A DNA stretch of 64,000 bases, taken from positions 3,187,198 through 3,251,197 of the forward strand of contig BCIX01000001.1 of assembly GCA_001600095.1 (NCBI GenBank), read 5' to 3'. This stretch comes from Bullera alba (lineage: Eukaryota > Basidiomycota > Tremellomycetes > Tremellales > Bulleraceae). Positions 23,981-36,689 of the stretch are shown here, piece after piece. The notes beneath the pieces were generated by a model, which was not told the origin of the DNA, did no database searches, and was given only the letters and a program-made list of their open reading frames with translations. A program made the position numbers and the translations under genes. The first letter of the stretch is position 1; every line of letters starts with the position of its first letter.

Positions 23981-26900
23981 ATGAGCCCAGTCACAAGCAC
24001 AGAGGTATCAGGAAAAGCGTTGGCTCAAGGTCGTCACGAATCGGCGAATCAGCCCGGCTCAGCTCCGACATCTCGTACATCGCCTCAACTCTCAATCAAT
24101 CTGGTCCTGCCACCTCGATCCACTCCGGGCACCCGTGGGAACGGCGACGAGAGTCGAGTCGACCGCGACAGTGCGCCAAGGCGACTGCCGACACCCGTCA
24201 CTTCCAAAATCATGTATCCGGAAACGGGGCCGGCGGCCAAACACGTCCCCGATAGCACACCCTCTGCACATGGTCAAGCGACCCCACCCACACCTCGGAC
24301 CGCAGTAGAGAGCCATATCATAATGCCCACGCGGTTAAAGCTCACTCTCGGCTCTGCCCAAGCTCGCTCCAGTACAGGTGCTGTGCTCGATGAACTCAAC
24401 GGTCGAGGAAGAGCCATTCGTGGCTCGGTGGAGAGCCTAAGAGGCGGCAAGGGTGGCAGCAATAGAACGGGCTGGGGAAAACTCCCGGTGAAGATACTGC
24501 AGTGAGTCGCATCGAGCTGCGTTTCAGGTATACGAGAAGCACTTGAATCACATGGTGATCACGGCTTCGTCTTCCCGAGCTGACTGCAGCTCAGTCACAT
24601 CTTCTACTTGGTTCAAGCCCAAACAGAACCAGAGAGGATCCTCCAAACCAGATACAATAGTCCTGCCCAGTGGCAGATACTCTGCTTGGTGACCCATAGG
24701 ATCTGGATGTCCAACTTGCGGACCGTCTGCATGGGCTGGAAATCGGCTGGTGAGTGATTAATGATAAGACCGATACAGGTTACTGACCTCTGCTTAGTCG
24801 AGTCCGACCACTTCTGGGACACCTACACTCTTATCCTCGACAACTCTCGTCACAATCGCTCGACTCTGGCCGACGTCCATTCTTCGTCTCTGACACCCTC
24901 GACACCTACCCACAAGACCCTCTTCCATCGCTCCCGCAACACCACCTTGGAGATCTGTTTACCTTGTCGAGTAAACCGTCCCGGTAGAGCTGGCCTGTAT
25001 CCAGCCGACTCGCGATGCGTGGTGGAGACCCCTATCCTGGGCACCCTGCAAACTTGCAAGATGCACCACGAAAGGATCTGTAATCGCTGCTTGACCGAAT
25101 CGACCTACCTACGAATGGGCAGAAATGGGGCCGACACATCCTCAACGGAACAATTCAGAACGAATTTGAAGATCACCGGCTCGCAAGATACCGACGAGTA
25201 CGACCTGAAGCGCAACGAAACGGTCACATGCGCAGCCTGTCGAGAATATGCCGTCCTCGCCCATGTCGACAGGATCTTGACCAGCTGTGCGAGGAATAGC
25301 TACAAAGTCAGGACAAGTCTACGGTCGGTCATCAACAGTCTGCACGCCTCAGTGCCTTACATTGAAGACGGGGTGGGAACAGCGAAAGCCACCGCGATGA
25401 TGGTTGTGGAAGAAGTTTGGTTGCACCACTTTTCGCGTTGGGACGAACTGGTTCACGTCGCACATCGACTACAAAGCCTGGAGTATGCCTACTTCGAGCG
25501 AATGAAGCGCACAGGATATGTCGAGTATCCCACAGAAAGGGCGCATAGACACGCGTTGCTGGTCGAACTCTGGGGCGACGACTGGTTGGACCAGACTCAC
25601 TTGCACAATGCCGACATCGAGTTGAAGAATCTATTCACGGCTTGGGCCAGAGAGATTGCGGCGACTGGCGGCTTCGGTATCCGTCATGACGACGCGGAAA
25701 TAACGCCGCCCCAGGTGCTCACACAAAGAGTGAGCACACAGACATCGATACGAGGAACTCATTGCTGATGACTTTGTCAGTATTGGCTCAAGCTCCGGGA
25801 AGCTTTGATCAATGACCTGGCCCGGGATCGAGTGTCTTATGGGCTCTGGGTCTCACCGAGGGATGAGATTGTGTCGATTACGAATCGGCTGCGATCTGGC
25901 TCGCCACCATCCCATACTCCATTTAAGGAGCTTGCTCGTCACGTCTATCACCCACTGCCAGCCGATATCCACGCTCGCGAACTCACTCCTCCAGAGGCTG
26001 TCAATGTGGGCACGGGTATCATTCCTCTGAACTTCGATCCGATCAACCACAGCCATCACTTCTTGCCGCCAGAGAGGCTGGTCGCTGCGTGGGAGGAGGC
26101 GGTACACGCGCGACTTCAAGGATTGCTCGCAGAGTCGATGTTGGAGGTCACAAGTTTGATGCAAGTCCGGGCCGATATGGACGGCGAGAAGGCGGAAAAC
26201 ATGTGCGCCGAATTGGGTTTGGACGCACTGCTCGCGATGCTATCAACCGTCGGGCCATGGGAGGACGGAACGTTGACAATGCAGTTCGACAAGTTTGCTC
26301 GAGCCAACAAGCGAAAGCACACACCTTCCTATTCGACAGACGATAGCTCCAATTCAGATCTCGGTATTCTGGCTGAAGTTGCCGGATCTTTCAGCAATCC
26401 GCCTTCGGAGGACGGAGGAGCTACGATCAGCTCATCAGATTACGTCGACAACAACGGCGGGCATCAATCACCCAGAATCGAATTGGTTGACTCGCGGGAT
26501 GTGACCCCGCCAGACTACCAGATCGAGCAAGTCACGCCGCCATCACATGCTGAGCTATCGGTGACCACTGCATCTTCGGAGTCCTCGCACTCGCCGGGGA
26601 ACACCCTTGGAAAGCGAAAGGACGCGCCAACCATGGATCATCATCGCGAGCAGCGCGCACCGGTCTTCTCCGCCACGACTCTCCAGTCTGCTCAAGTCGA
26701 CGAAAAGTCGTTCGCTGCGGCTCTGGAAGCGCTTAAATCCTCGACCACCGAGGAGTCTGCCTCGGAACAGCATCGACAGGCTATACTTGCTCAAGCGCCT
26801 GGTTTGACAGAAGACGAGGACACCGACGAGTTCGTCCTTTCAGACGGTAACAACACACCCGCGGGGAGTGTGCTACAGCAAAAAACCTCGCGCGGCCACG

Positions 26901-27211
26901 TGTCCGACATTGAGGACATGGCTCTGGACGAGAGAGCGGAGGTGGGAGCAAGCGGTGCTCACGTCAACGCGGCCACAACCCGGATTCCGGAAATGCTCTT
27001 CTCGCCAGACGCAATACCATATATCCCGCAGACGAACTCTGTGAATCTTGGACCGAGGGCGACCGCCTGGTTGAACGAAATGTGGTGGGAGGCGAGGTCG
27101 GACCTGCGGGCTTGCCGATGCAGGATCTGCGAGCGAACGAGAAAGAGGGACGAGGACGACGAAGTGGATTGGTTCGATACCGATGACTATAAGCGTATCA
27201 GGCTGGGCTGA
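23981..27211 (+). CDS. F-box-like protein, function unknown
   Basis: Four exons (23981-24501, 24595-24749, 24798-25729, 25781-27211) give 1012 aa. After a disordered 165-residue N-terminus comes an F-box-like segment: LPVKILHHIFYLV, then LVTHRIWMSN and VCMGWKSAVESDHFW. This matches the Lp.eIl..If...V...W pattern that binds Skp1 in SCF ubiquitin ligases. A Cys-rich stretch follows (LEICLPCRV, KMHHERICNRCL, TCAACREYAVL), which may form zinc sites. The central part is helical; the C-terminal 400 residues are acidic and disordered, ending with CRCRICERTRKRDEDD. Similar Cys-rich F-box proteins are common in basidiomycetes and mostly uncharacterised. The substrate cannot be inferred. Confidence 0.7.
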
Positions 27212-27618
27212 GCAGGCGATCAAGGGAGATGGCAGGACAGGAGACTGAAGAAGAGCCGGGATGTACAAAACACCCCCGAAGGCATGGCCTTCGAAACGAA
27301 AAGTACGAGACGACCGGGACTCAAACGACGAGATACAACACCGATAACAAATTCAATTCAAGGAATCCACTTTGTACATAGATTATTCGGAGCCCTTTGA
27401 TCACCATGTGAACTTGTACTACATGCATCTATACCATGAGCTCGCCATCTCATGGCACAGATGCACATTCGTCGTGTCCACCAGGACAAGGGAAAAGGAC
27501 CAGACGATGTACAACCGATGCTACCGTGGGAGAGCAGGCGCTGCGTTCTCGTTTTTCTGACTTCTGAACGTCTGAACCGGCTTGCACGCAACTTGCACGG
27601 GTTGACGTTGACCGATTC
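27212..27618. other. Intergenic region
   Basis: 407 bp between tandem genes. No gene or clear motif was seen. Confidence 0.4.
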
Positions 27619-29980
27619 ATGAACAGCTGCCATCGAATCGTCAAAGGGTTTATACAACTCGCACGCAGGATCGCACAAAAAGCACCCTCTCAGCAGGTCT
27701 TGACAAGACAATCGCCCATTATGGAGTCCGCACCAATCACCAATGGCGAGTCTTCCAAGCGACCAAGATCAGCCTCTCCCGTAGCCGGATCACCACCATC
27801 CAAAAAGACTACCCTGTCAACGGATGCCGCGAGCTCTGAGAACACGAAGCCAGAGGTATCAGAAGCATCTAGCGGCCCGCCCGTGGCGGCACAGGTCGAG
27901 GACGAGGAGTCGGCCCTCAATGTCAACGCGGCATCGGCTGGTTCGAAGTGGAACACCAAGGTGAACCGTAAGAATGACCTGCCTAAGGGTAAGAGAGGCA
28001 AGGAGTGGAAAGGAAACAAGGACAAGTCGGACAGGGATCAGTCGTGGCATAAAGGTGCCGACCAACGGAAACCCAAAGCGGACGGCGAGGCTGAAGAGGA
28101 TGGAGAGGGCGGTAAGAGGTTGCCAAAGAAGAAGGCCGCGATTTTGATCGGGTACGTCACTATGCTTTGGTCGCACTTGGCAATTACTGATGTTCCTGGC
28201 TTATCAGATATTGCGGTACCGGATACAACGGTATGCAGATGTGAGTACTGCTACAATGCGGTCCATGCTGGTCCGCGGAGCTGACAGGTAATCATTGCAG
28301 CCAGAACCAGGAGAATACGAAAACTATCGAGGGAGACATTTTCGCCGCCTTGGTTAAAGCCGGTGCCGTCTCTGAGGCGAACAGTGAGGATCACAGGAAA
28401 GTCGATGTCCAGCGAGCAGCAAGGACAGATGCTGGAGTACACGCTGCCGGTAACTGGTGAGGAGCCGTCTTCAGCAGATCGACACATGTGCTGAGAATCG
28501 TCCGCAGTATCTCGATGAAGATGATAGTCGCACCACCACTACCCGCCGAACACCCCACGCTGGCTAGCTACGTCAACAGCTTCCTCCCCGAGCAAATCAG
28601 GATGTGGGGCTTCGTCAGGACTCTGAAATCATTTGCGGCGAGGACGTAAGTGGTTTCAAACGGGTTCTCATGTGCTCAACATTGAACGGCTTTGACTTGT
28701 AGCGGCTGTGACTCACGGAAATACGAATATCTCCTCCCCTCCTACTGTCTCCTCCCTCCCGCTTCATCCGACTACCTATCCCAAGCTCTTGACAAATCGT
28801 CGCCCGGCTGGAGAGAGACACTAGGACCTGCAGCAGATTTCGCCGATGCGGGTGTGCCCTTGGACGCAGAGGACGCAGCTGAGCAGAGCGAGAATGCGAG
28901 ACTGAATCCCAAATCCCGAGGAGAGTTTGAGCGACGAAGAGGGTGGAGATGCGATCAGCAAACGCTAGAGCGATTCCGAACCCTGGTGGCAGAGTTCAAG
29001 GGAACTCAGTGAGCCCCCAGCATCAATACACTGTACAAGGGCCACAGCTAATCGTACAATTTAGCAACTTCCACAATTACACCGTCGGCAAGCCGTTCAA
29101 TGACAGGACTGTGAGGAGGTTTATGATGTCGCTTGAAGTGCAAGATCCGGTTGTGGTCGGTGAGATCGAGTGGATATCGGTCAAGATCCACGGACAGAGT
29201 TTCATGTTGCACCAAATTGTGAGCGGGTCCGTGACGTGATGCCCGCATCCTCTTTCTGACTTGCCTTATAGCGAAAGATGATGTCTTTGGCAATGCTGGC
29301 TTGCAGGACCGGAAGTCCTCCGGCCCTCATCAAGGAGACTTTCGGTGAGTCAGCTGTTGAATCTCTAATGAACTCGAGCTGATTGGACATCGACGACAGG
29401 GCCTAAACGAATACATGTGCCCAAAGCCCCTCCACTCGGTCTCCTGCTAGAAGCCCCTCAATTTGGGGCGTACAACAGGCGAATTACAGAGGGATCGAAT
29501 GGCATCCAAGGCGGCGGAAGAGATCTGGTTGATTGGGATCTGTACCGAAAGGAGATAGACGAGTTCAAGTTCAAGTGGATCTACGATAGGCTGAGGCAAG
29601 ATGAACTGGAGACCAATGTGTGAGTCGAGTCACCTCTAGCCCTTGAAAGACATTTACTGATCTAGGAAATAGCTTCCATAAGTTCATTCGTCAAATGGAC
29701 TGCACTGCCACGGACCTACTATGCTTCCTGAAGTGAGTGCTAAGTAGCAGGTTATCCCGTGGTCGTCATCTGACTGGCCTCTAGCACCCAAGGAATCATC
29801 CCACCCGAAGCGGAGGTTTCGACGCAACAGCCTCAAAAGAAGAAAGAAGCCAAGGAGGCTAATACGGAAGGCGTCAAAGCCGACTCCAAAGATGGCGAGA
29901 AGAAGGCAGCTCTGGGTCTGGATAGCGACGATGAAGAGGTCGATCAGGAAATGTTGAAGCGGGGAGAGCTGGAGGGATAA
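27619..29980 (+). CDS. PUS1: tRNA pseudouridine synthase Pus1
   Basis: About nine exons. The protein has a basic, disordered N-terminus, then [16 protein letters not shown], the catalytic motif [14 protein letters not shown] with its Asp nucleophile, [15 protein letters not shown], and the C-terminal [15 protein letters not shown] and SFMLHQIRKMM blocks. These are diagnostic of the TruA/Pus1 family, which converts uridine to pseudouridine at several tRNA positions and in some other RNAs. The tail after IIPPEAEV is Lys/Glu-rich and ends in acidic DDEEVDQE. Two in-frame starts exist. ATG at 27721 ([12 protein letters not shown]) has A at -3; ATG at 27619 has a poor context and adds 34 residues rich in Arg/Lys and hydrophobics, resembling a mitochondrial presequence. 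The longer form is annotated here. Confidence 0.9.
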
Positions 29981-30331
29981 GGATGGATCTGGGCCAGAAA
30001 GCGAGGCGATCGCCACTCGGTGTAGCGGCAAGATGCATGATTGCGGCTGCCTGATGAAGTCATCAGTTCCAGTATTCGACTGAGCCAATGTACCAGGCGT
30101 ACTCGTACATCAGTCCCAAGGAGACGAGTTCATACCGTCTTGCTGATCGCTGCATCTTCATTGGTTGACCCTGTTTGCCACTGCTTATCTTTACGGCAGA
30201 AGACCGAAGAAGACGTGGGTCCGATGATGTTCCCGACTCCGGTCATCGTGATAGACAAGACGCTACACGATGCTTTGTGTCTCATCTCACAGGTGTTCGC
30301 TTCTCGTGGACACACGAAAGTCTTCTGGGCT
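29981..30331. other. Intergenic region
   Basis: 351 bp between PUS1 and the Zn2Cys6 regulator. No gene or motif is supported. Confidence 0.4.
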
Positions 30332-33300
30332 ATGCAGACTCAGTCTGGTCAGCTGTTGGCGAGCGACTCTGGGTCGTCGGGTGAGCAAGGCAAGAAAATT
30401 AAGATAAGCCAAAGACCTGCGAGGAGGTAAGCCAAACTCTGCCTTCCCTGCCTCCTGGTACAATGTATTGACACCCCGCTAGCTGTACCGAATGCATAAG
30501 GTAAGCAGATATGCTAATGCTGTACACGCTCCCGCTCATAGATGTATAGACGTAAGACCCGGTGTAACAAGCAGATCCCGTGTGATGTTTGTGGGAAACG
30601 AGGTGTTGCGCACTTATGCCGTCTGGACCCCCAGTACGTTCCGCTCGAGGTGTAAGTGGTGTAAAAGTGCACTTGGATCTATTCACGCTGATCTGTCTCC
30701 ACGCTTCTCAGCCTTGCTCAACCCGCTAGACCCGTGGCAGACGTAACTGCCGAGCTTGATGCGTTGAGGCGGAGTGTTCACACCGACATTGGATATCTCA
30801 AACAACGAGTGTCAGACTTGGAGAGGCAGATCCACGGGACCCGACGTGGAAACGATCAGCCCTCACAGTCTACTGAAGCCGCTGGGCGAATGTCCGCGGG
30901 AAGGCAAGCACCTGACGGCCGGAACACTGAGGAATGGAAGACCCAGTTGGACGATCCGAAGGCCGGGAATAGGCGATCTAGCGTATTGGCGAATGAAGAT
31001 TCTGGTGAGGGACATCATGGGCTTGAGGAGTGAGATAAGCTGAACGAAATTACAGCTACGACACTTGAGTTCCTCTCTTTGGGAATGGACAGGCGGTTGG
31101 GCGCCGCAGATGATGCGCCTAGCACCGCCGCGCCGTCTCGAAACACTTCACCGGTGAGGATATGATCATGATCCAAGATATTGAAGCTGATTTATAACCA
31201 GGATGAGGGCGCAGAGAGAGCCTCCAAGATACTTGTCGACCCCTTGGATCGTCCGATACCAGACTCGATTGTGGACGCACTACTGCCTGAAAGTAACGTC
31301 ACGTTGATTCTCAAGTTTGCCGAAGAGCATGTGTTGTGGCAACACTGCTGTATCTTCTTTCCCGACTTTTGGAGGGAAGTCGACCTGTTCTTCCAGACAA
31401 TCAGCACAAGAGGATGGAACTCTGTCGAACCAAGCTGGATCGCCCTCCTGTATGTCGTGCTAGGTATAGCAATCCATCAGATGAGCAATGAGGAAGCATC
31501 AAAATGCGGCCTCGAAGAGGGTGAGAGGTTGTGTTCTTCCGAGAGATTCTGTCGCACTGACTGGGAGACAACAGCCGATCGACTGGTCTTGCCCAATGCT
31601 CTAATTTCAGCCGCCGAGGAAGCGCTATATCTAGGATCCTTCCTATCTCGACATAACATCTACACGGTACAAGCGATCGCCATCCTGTGCCTCTGTGGCC
31701 ACAATGTCTGCGAATCGGATCTATTGGCATCACTTCTGGCCGTTGCGATCAAAACGGCCCAGACCCTCAATTTACATTCTTTGGGCAAAGTCTCCGCTCA
31801 ATTGGAGCGAGAAGCACTCCAGACCGATGGCCCGAGATTAGTGATCAGCTCGAGGAAGGTGATCGAGGTGGAGCTTGGAAAGAGACTCTGGTGGGCTCTG
31901 ACGCAAGAGGTAGGTCTTCTTCGCGCACAATGCGAGCGTGAGCTGAAGAAAGTCTAGGACTGGTTTGGAATTCCCTTCCGAGGGGTTTGGTGTGAGTTAC
32001 TTCTACTTAGTCGTCGCGTGTACAATGCTGACAGTATGCTAGCTATACACCCAGAGCATTTTGACACGCCATTGCCCCATAATTGTCACGATGCGGATCT
32101 TCAAGCTGGTCACTTCTTTTCGCGCCATAGTTCGACCCTAACAGTATCGTTGTGAGCACAGCAAGCGCATGTCTCGATTCGGAATAGCGGTCATTGACAA
32201 CGTCTCTTATCAGGAAGCTGAGATTTTGTGCTCAAATAGCAACAGCCATTCAAGACCTCTTTGCCAGGATCAACAGTCGGATCGAGACGCAAGAGCCATT
32301 TCAATCAGCGGAAGAAGTGGTCGACAGGATCCAGCGCTTGATCAAAAGCCTTCCTATCTCGCTCCAAGCTGGTTTCACACCCCTCCCAAGCGAACAAGAG
32401 GACACTCTACCGGTATGGACGAAAGCGCTCAGGCATTACTTGCAGATATCCGGCACCCACAAGGTTTTAGTGGTGTATCGAGCTTTCTTGTCCAGATCGA
32501 CGCCTTACGCAGTGCTTCTCCCCGACAATAAGCTCGTCGAGGTGAACGACTCCGACCCGAATACCGACAGACAAGAAGGGCTACAGCAACGGCAAACGGC
32601 CCATCGGGCGTGCATCAAATCAGCAGAGATCATCGTCGATGAATTGGAGAGAGGATCTATGGAGCCTGGGATTATACAGGCTTTGTGGACCATACCTTAT
32701 CATGCTCTCGCAGCGGCTGTAGTCCTGGCCCTCGACATGATCACACTCAGAGGACGGGGCGAGCAAGCGAAGAAGCGATTCGAGGATGTGCAAAGAGCTA
32801 CGAGGGGTCTGGAGAGACTGGCACCTACTTCAAGAATAGCTAGAAGAGGTCTGCGGGTGAGTACAACCCTTGACGTATGGATGTGTGCGCTGATACTCCA
32901 ACACAGGTCATATCGGATCTTCTGAAGGAGGCAGAGCAAATGGGTCAAGCCAAGCGATCTGCGGATGACGAGGCGATCCCTAGGATGGTCAAAAGGGTCA
33001 AGCTGTGAGTCTGACGTTTCGATTTGCAGGTATAGCGATCGTCTTATATAAATGCTTAGCCCGCCAAACGACATGGCGGAATCGACGTCTCGCGCGACCA
33101 GTCTTTCCCCAGTCGTCAGCACGTCTAGCACTCCGAGATCAATATCCTCCTCTATCCGCCCATCCGCGCCGGTCCCTACATCAGTCCACACAGCACAGGG
33201 CACTTTCAATCCGTATTTGACTTCGCCATACCCCTCGCAGCCGGTCCCTCCCGGTTTGCGTCTCTCGGGCCCTATCCCAAACAGCCAGAATCCCAACAGC

Positions 33301-33552
33301 GTCGGCAATGCAGTAGCTGGGAGCAGTCAAGTTGGCGCAAATGGACAGCTCGCCAGCGTATCGCCCGGCTATCAGTCTAACACCGTCAATCAGACCAATT
33401 GGTGGTCGCCAACTGACAACACCGGTTTTGATGGGTTGTTCGATCTGTCTCAGCAGGAAACCAATCAGCTTCTCATGAGCCTCCAGCAAAGCGTTCCAAG
33501 CGTTGGCAAGCTGTTTGATGGTAGCGTCGGGACATTCTCCTGGGGTAGTTGA
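30332..33552 (+). CDS. Zn2Cys6 fungal transcription factor
   Basis: A multi-exon gene starting at 30332 (MQTQSGQLLASDSGSSGEQG). Exons 30332-30426, 30483-30500 and the one from 30550 together encode CTECIRRKTRCNK followed by QIPCDVCGKRGVAHLC, a perfect C-x2-C-x6-C-x5-C-x2-C-x8-C zinc cluster at about residues 33-61. A linker and coiled coil follow (DALRRSVHTDIGYLKQRVSDL), giving the usual dimer contact. The central 500 residues form a fungal-specific transcription-factor middle domain, with features such as LGKRLWWALT and IPFRGVW. The C-terminus is Ser/Pro/Asn-rich and ends with LMSLQQSVPSVGKLF, typical of an activation region. The three introns around the zinc cluster are well supported by the motif. 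Target genes are unknown; it is convergent with the purine permease. Confidence 0.88.
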
Positions 33553-33693
33553 TACTTGATGAGAGCATGCACAAGTCCGACTTGAAGGATATAGCCCGTG
33601 CATCAAGATGACATCTACTGTATAAACAACGCTGAGTGAGATCGGTGACAACCAAATTTTGACCCAAACTACAAATAAACACTCCATCCTCCT

Positions 33694-35621
33694 CTAAGCC
33701 TGTCTCTCGATCTGCGACCGGGAGTCTGGTCTCGTCGACGATCCGACCAATGTACCTGGGTTGTTCCAATCGGCCCCCTCGCCCTTCTCCTCGTGCTCAT
33801 CCTCGATCTCATCGGCCAAAGTGGCGTTGAGCACAACGGCGACGAGAGCGGAGATGAGGTATGGCTCTTCGATGATCAAGATGATGGCTTGGATGAGACC
33901 CTTCTTGCCGGCGTTGTCGCCAGTATAGGTGAAGACGTAGTTGAACCACTCGGGCACACAAAGCGAAGCGAGACCAAAGGCAAAGGCGACGGTGGCGATG
34001 AATCGGTCCCTCCTGGTCCACTTGCAGTATGCCAACACTCGGATACCAGACACGGCCACGGCGCCGAACAGGAAGGTGGTGAAACCACCAATGACGGAGC
34101 TAGGTGCGGCAACGAAGACGGCTCCGAACTTGCCGGTGATACCCATGATGAAGAGGAGGAAGGCGCACATGAATCCAGAGCTCTTGGAGGCGTTTCGAGT
34201 GAGGGCGATAACACCAGAGTTTTGGGAGAACGTCGTGAGGGGCGGGACTGTGGCTAATCCGGCCAGAGTGGCAGTGATGGCATCGGCGAGCATACCACCT
34301 TGAACCCTGGACATGAAGGCGTCACCGGTGATCTCCATCCTGGACACATCTGACGAGGCGGTGACGTTTCCAATGGTCTCGGCAACGATGACAGCCCATG
34401 CCGCGATCATAGGTAGCACCAGTTGACCCCGGATGGCCAAGTGCCAAGTCTTGAGCCAGAGGAAAGTGCCCGAAGGAGCGGCCTTGATGACGGCAGTGTT
34501 GAAGTAACCCGTGGCAGCGGCGATGATGAGACCGGTGAGGAGACCGAGGAAGACAGAAGCAGACTTCATGAATGCCGAACCGAAGATCTCACACAGGACA
34601 ATGACGGCGAAACAAGAGAAACCAAGACCGATAAAGGTAGCGGAACCCCAGTACTCCTGGTGTTCACCAACGGTGCATTTGAGAGTGTGGTTGGAGGCAC
34701 ATGGTCCCGATCCTCCGGCCCAGTTGGTAACACCTGATCGGACGAGGGCAGCACCAATGAAGACGAGCATGGTGCCAGTGATGAGAGGTGGGAAGAGCTT
34801 CCTGATAAACTTGGGAGGGATGAAGGCGAGGGCGATGGCGAACAGACCAGTTAGAGTGGCAGTACCCAAGATGGCACCAAACTCCTCGGGACAAGGCAAC
34901 TTGGTCACTCCATCCTCCGCAAGAGGGCACGTTCCGTTCTTGTATGACTGCCCGAGGTAGGCCAAAGCGACGTTGGTGAAGGCGAATGAAGTACCGGTGA
35001 CTGAGATCAGACCGGTACCGATCCAGTAGGTGGTCTTGTAAATCTTCCATCGCGAAATTTGAATAGCGGTACCGACTCCACACCAGATGAGACACGCAGA
35101 GACGAGGTACTGTTGAGCCTCCGTACCGAGGTTGGCTCCGGCTGGTCCGGCGAGAAGAAGAGGAGGAGTAACTAGTCCACCGACCATGGCGAGAGCGCTA
35201 AGTTATTGGTCAGACCAACGATCGGGGTATCCTTGTTTTGAAACCCTTGACTCACTGCTGCAGCCCGAGAATGAACATGAGCATCCATGGCAGCTTGTCG
35301 TTCACACCGTAGAATGGCAGCTCCCGCTTCGTCTTGACGAGGTAGGGGATGTTGGGGATGAACAAAGCAGCGTAGTCCTGCGCAGGCAGCTTGTAAGCAG
35401 GGGCCTTGGAAAGCGCAGCCGGGGACAACACTCACGTAGTCTCCGAACCATCCTTCCTTCGTGATCAAGCTCTTTCCCACTTGCCTCATCTTCGCTCGCC
35501 TTGAGAGCTCCGGAGTGTGGCCAAGTGAATCAGTGTCGTCGGATAAGGGCAGGGTGTTGACTTGGGTGTGCATGGTCTTCTCCCCATCGTATGGCTGCTC
35601 TGGTTCGAGGTGGGCCGACAT
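33694..35621 (-). CDS. UapA/UapC-type uric acid-xanthine permease
   Basis: Three exons running from ATG at 35621 (MSAHLEPEQPYDGEKTMHTQ) to a TAG at 33694-33696. The large exon holds 10 or more membrane segments. The nucleobase-ascorbate transporter signature QNSGVIALTR fits [Q/E/P]-N-x-G-x4-T-[R/K/G] exactly. Other hallmarks are HALAMVGGLVTPPLLLAG after the first TM helix and AAWAVIVAETIGNVTASSD before TM8. This family symports uric acid, xanthine or other purines with protons in the plasma membrane; the Q-N-x-G form points to the purine group rather than ascorbate. The 1-kb upstream region has GATA-factor-type sites, suggesting nitrogen control. Length and topology look complete. Confidence 0.93.
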
Positions 35622-36689
35622 TGTGATGAGATGCGAGGAGTTTCGAAGAATTGAATGTCACTGAGCGATATCGGTCCGATATAATATCCGTGGTTGCTGT
35701 AGATGAGGATAGATGATCACCTTTGGCGGTGTGTGTGCCTCTTGACTTGAGTCGTGTGAGTTGTGCCTTGAGCGGGATGATTCTGGCTCTGGAGGCTTGG
35801 TGATGACTTATATATGCATTGATCGGCAGCCAAGACAAGTTGCTCGCTCCGACATGGTCGCATGATAGCTGGACCTGATAGTAGTCAATCTACCGGAGTG
35901 AACGTAAGCCCGGATCGTCAGCGAGCTTATCTCTGGACGGTTGATGCGAGCTTGCTCCTGGCTCCCTCCAGTCGTTCAGCGAGTCCGACTCCGACGAACG
36001 CTATGGCGTTTGGATGAGATGTCCTCCGATATTCTCCGGTCCGTCACGAGCTGCCAGTCTGTGCTCTCATTGGATCGGACTTATGGAGATGTTAACCTGC
36101 GAGAGATAAGAGATAGCAACCGACCGGACAGAAACACAATTGGTCGATCGATGCAATCGAGGTCCGAATCACCGGCTTTAACCGTGCGAAAGGGGCGGCT
36201 GGAGAGGGCTCGAGCGGGCAATGAGTCACGTGTACGGTGTTGCCGATGCCTATGGAGTTGTTACCGTGTGCATACAAGCCGCGACTCGATGCTCGCCGCC
36301 GGCCGCCCTAAGCCCTCAGGTATCCCTGTCTCCTGGAGTTTGCCTGGAGTCCCTATGCTGCCGACAGAAGCCTACTTCGCCAGCTGGCTCCGTCTCTGAC
36401 TCGATGTGTAACACCATGTAACGAATCCGAAGTTCATGGAATGGTTACTGAGACTGCATGACTGACTGATCTGAATCTCTGACTGTCTCCTGTGCGACGG
36501 TGTCACAGCTCTACATGCCACTGCTTTGTGCTCTGCTCCTCGGCCATCCCTTTTCCAGCCTTACTGACGACCTCTCTCCAGCTGTCCACTGGTGTACAAG
36601 CTGGTACCCGCTTTCCTTCAACACTTTGTCGTTGACAACCGACCGCTAAGAGGCAATGTCAGGCACACGTGTCGGAATCGAGCTCTTGG
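35622..36689. other. Intergenic region upstream of the permease
   Basis: 1.07 kb. A 152-codon plus-strand frame at 35941-36399 is Arg/Ser-rich and not protein-like. The GATA-type sites are listed separately. Confidence 0.4.
35925..36116. promoter_or_regulatory. GATA-factor-type sites
   Basis: AGATAAG-type sequences occur at 35925-35933 (minus strand, AGATAAGC) and 36104-36110, with AGATAG at 36111-36116. AreA/Gat1-type nitrogen regulators bind HGATAR. The sites lie 300-500 bp upstream of the purine permease start; short motifs also occur by chance. Confidence 0.35.

Noticed and set aside
35941..36399. A 152-codon plus-strand open frame
   Set aside because: Composition is Arg/Ser/Cys-rich and not protein-like, there is no recognisable motif, and it lies in the presumed promoter of the permease.
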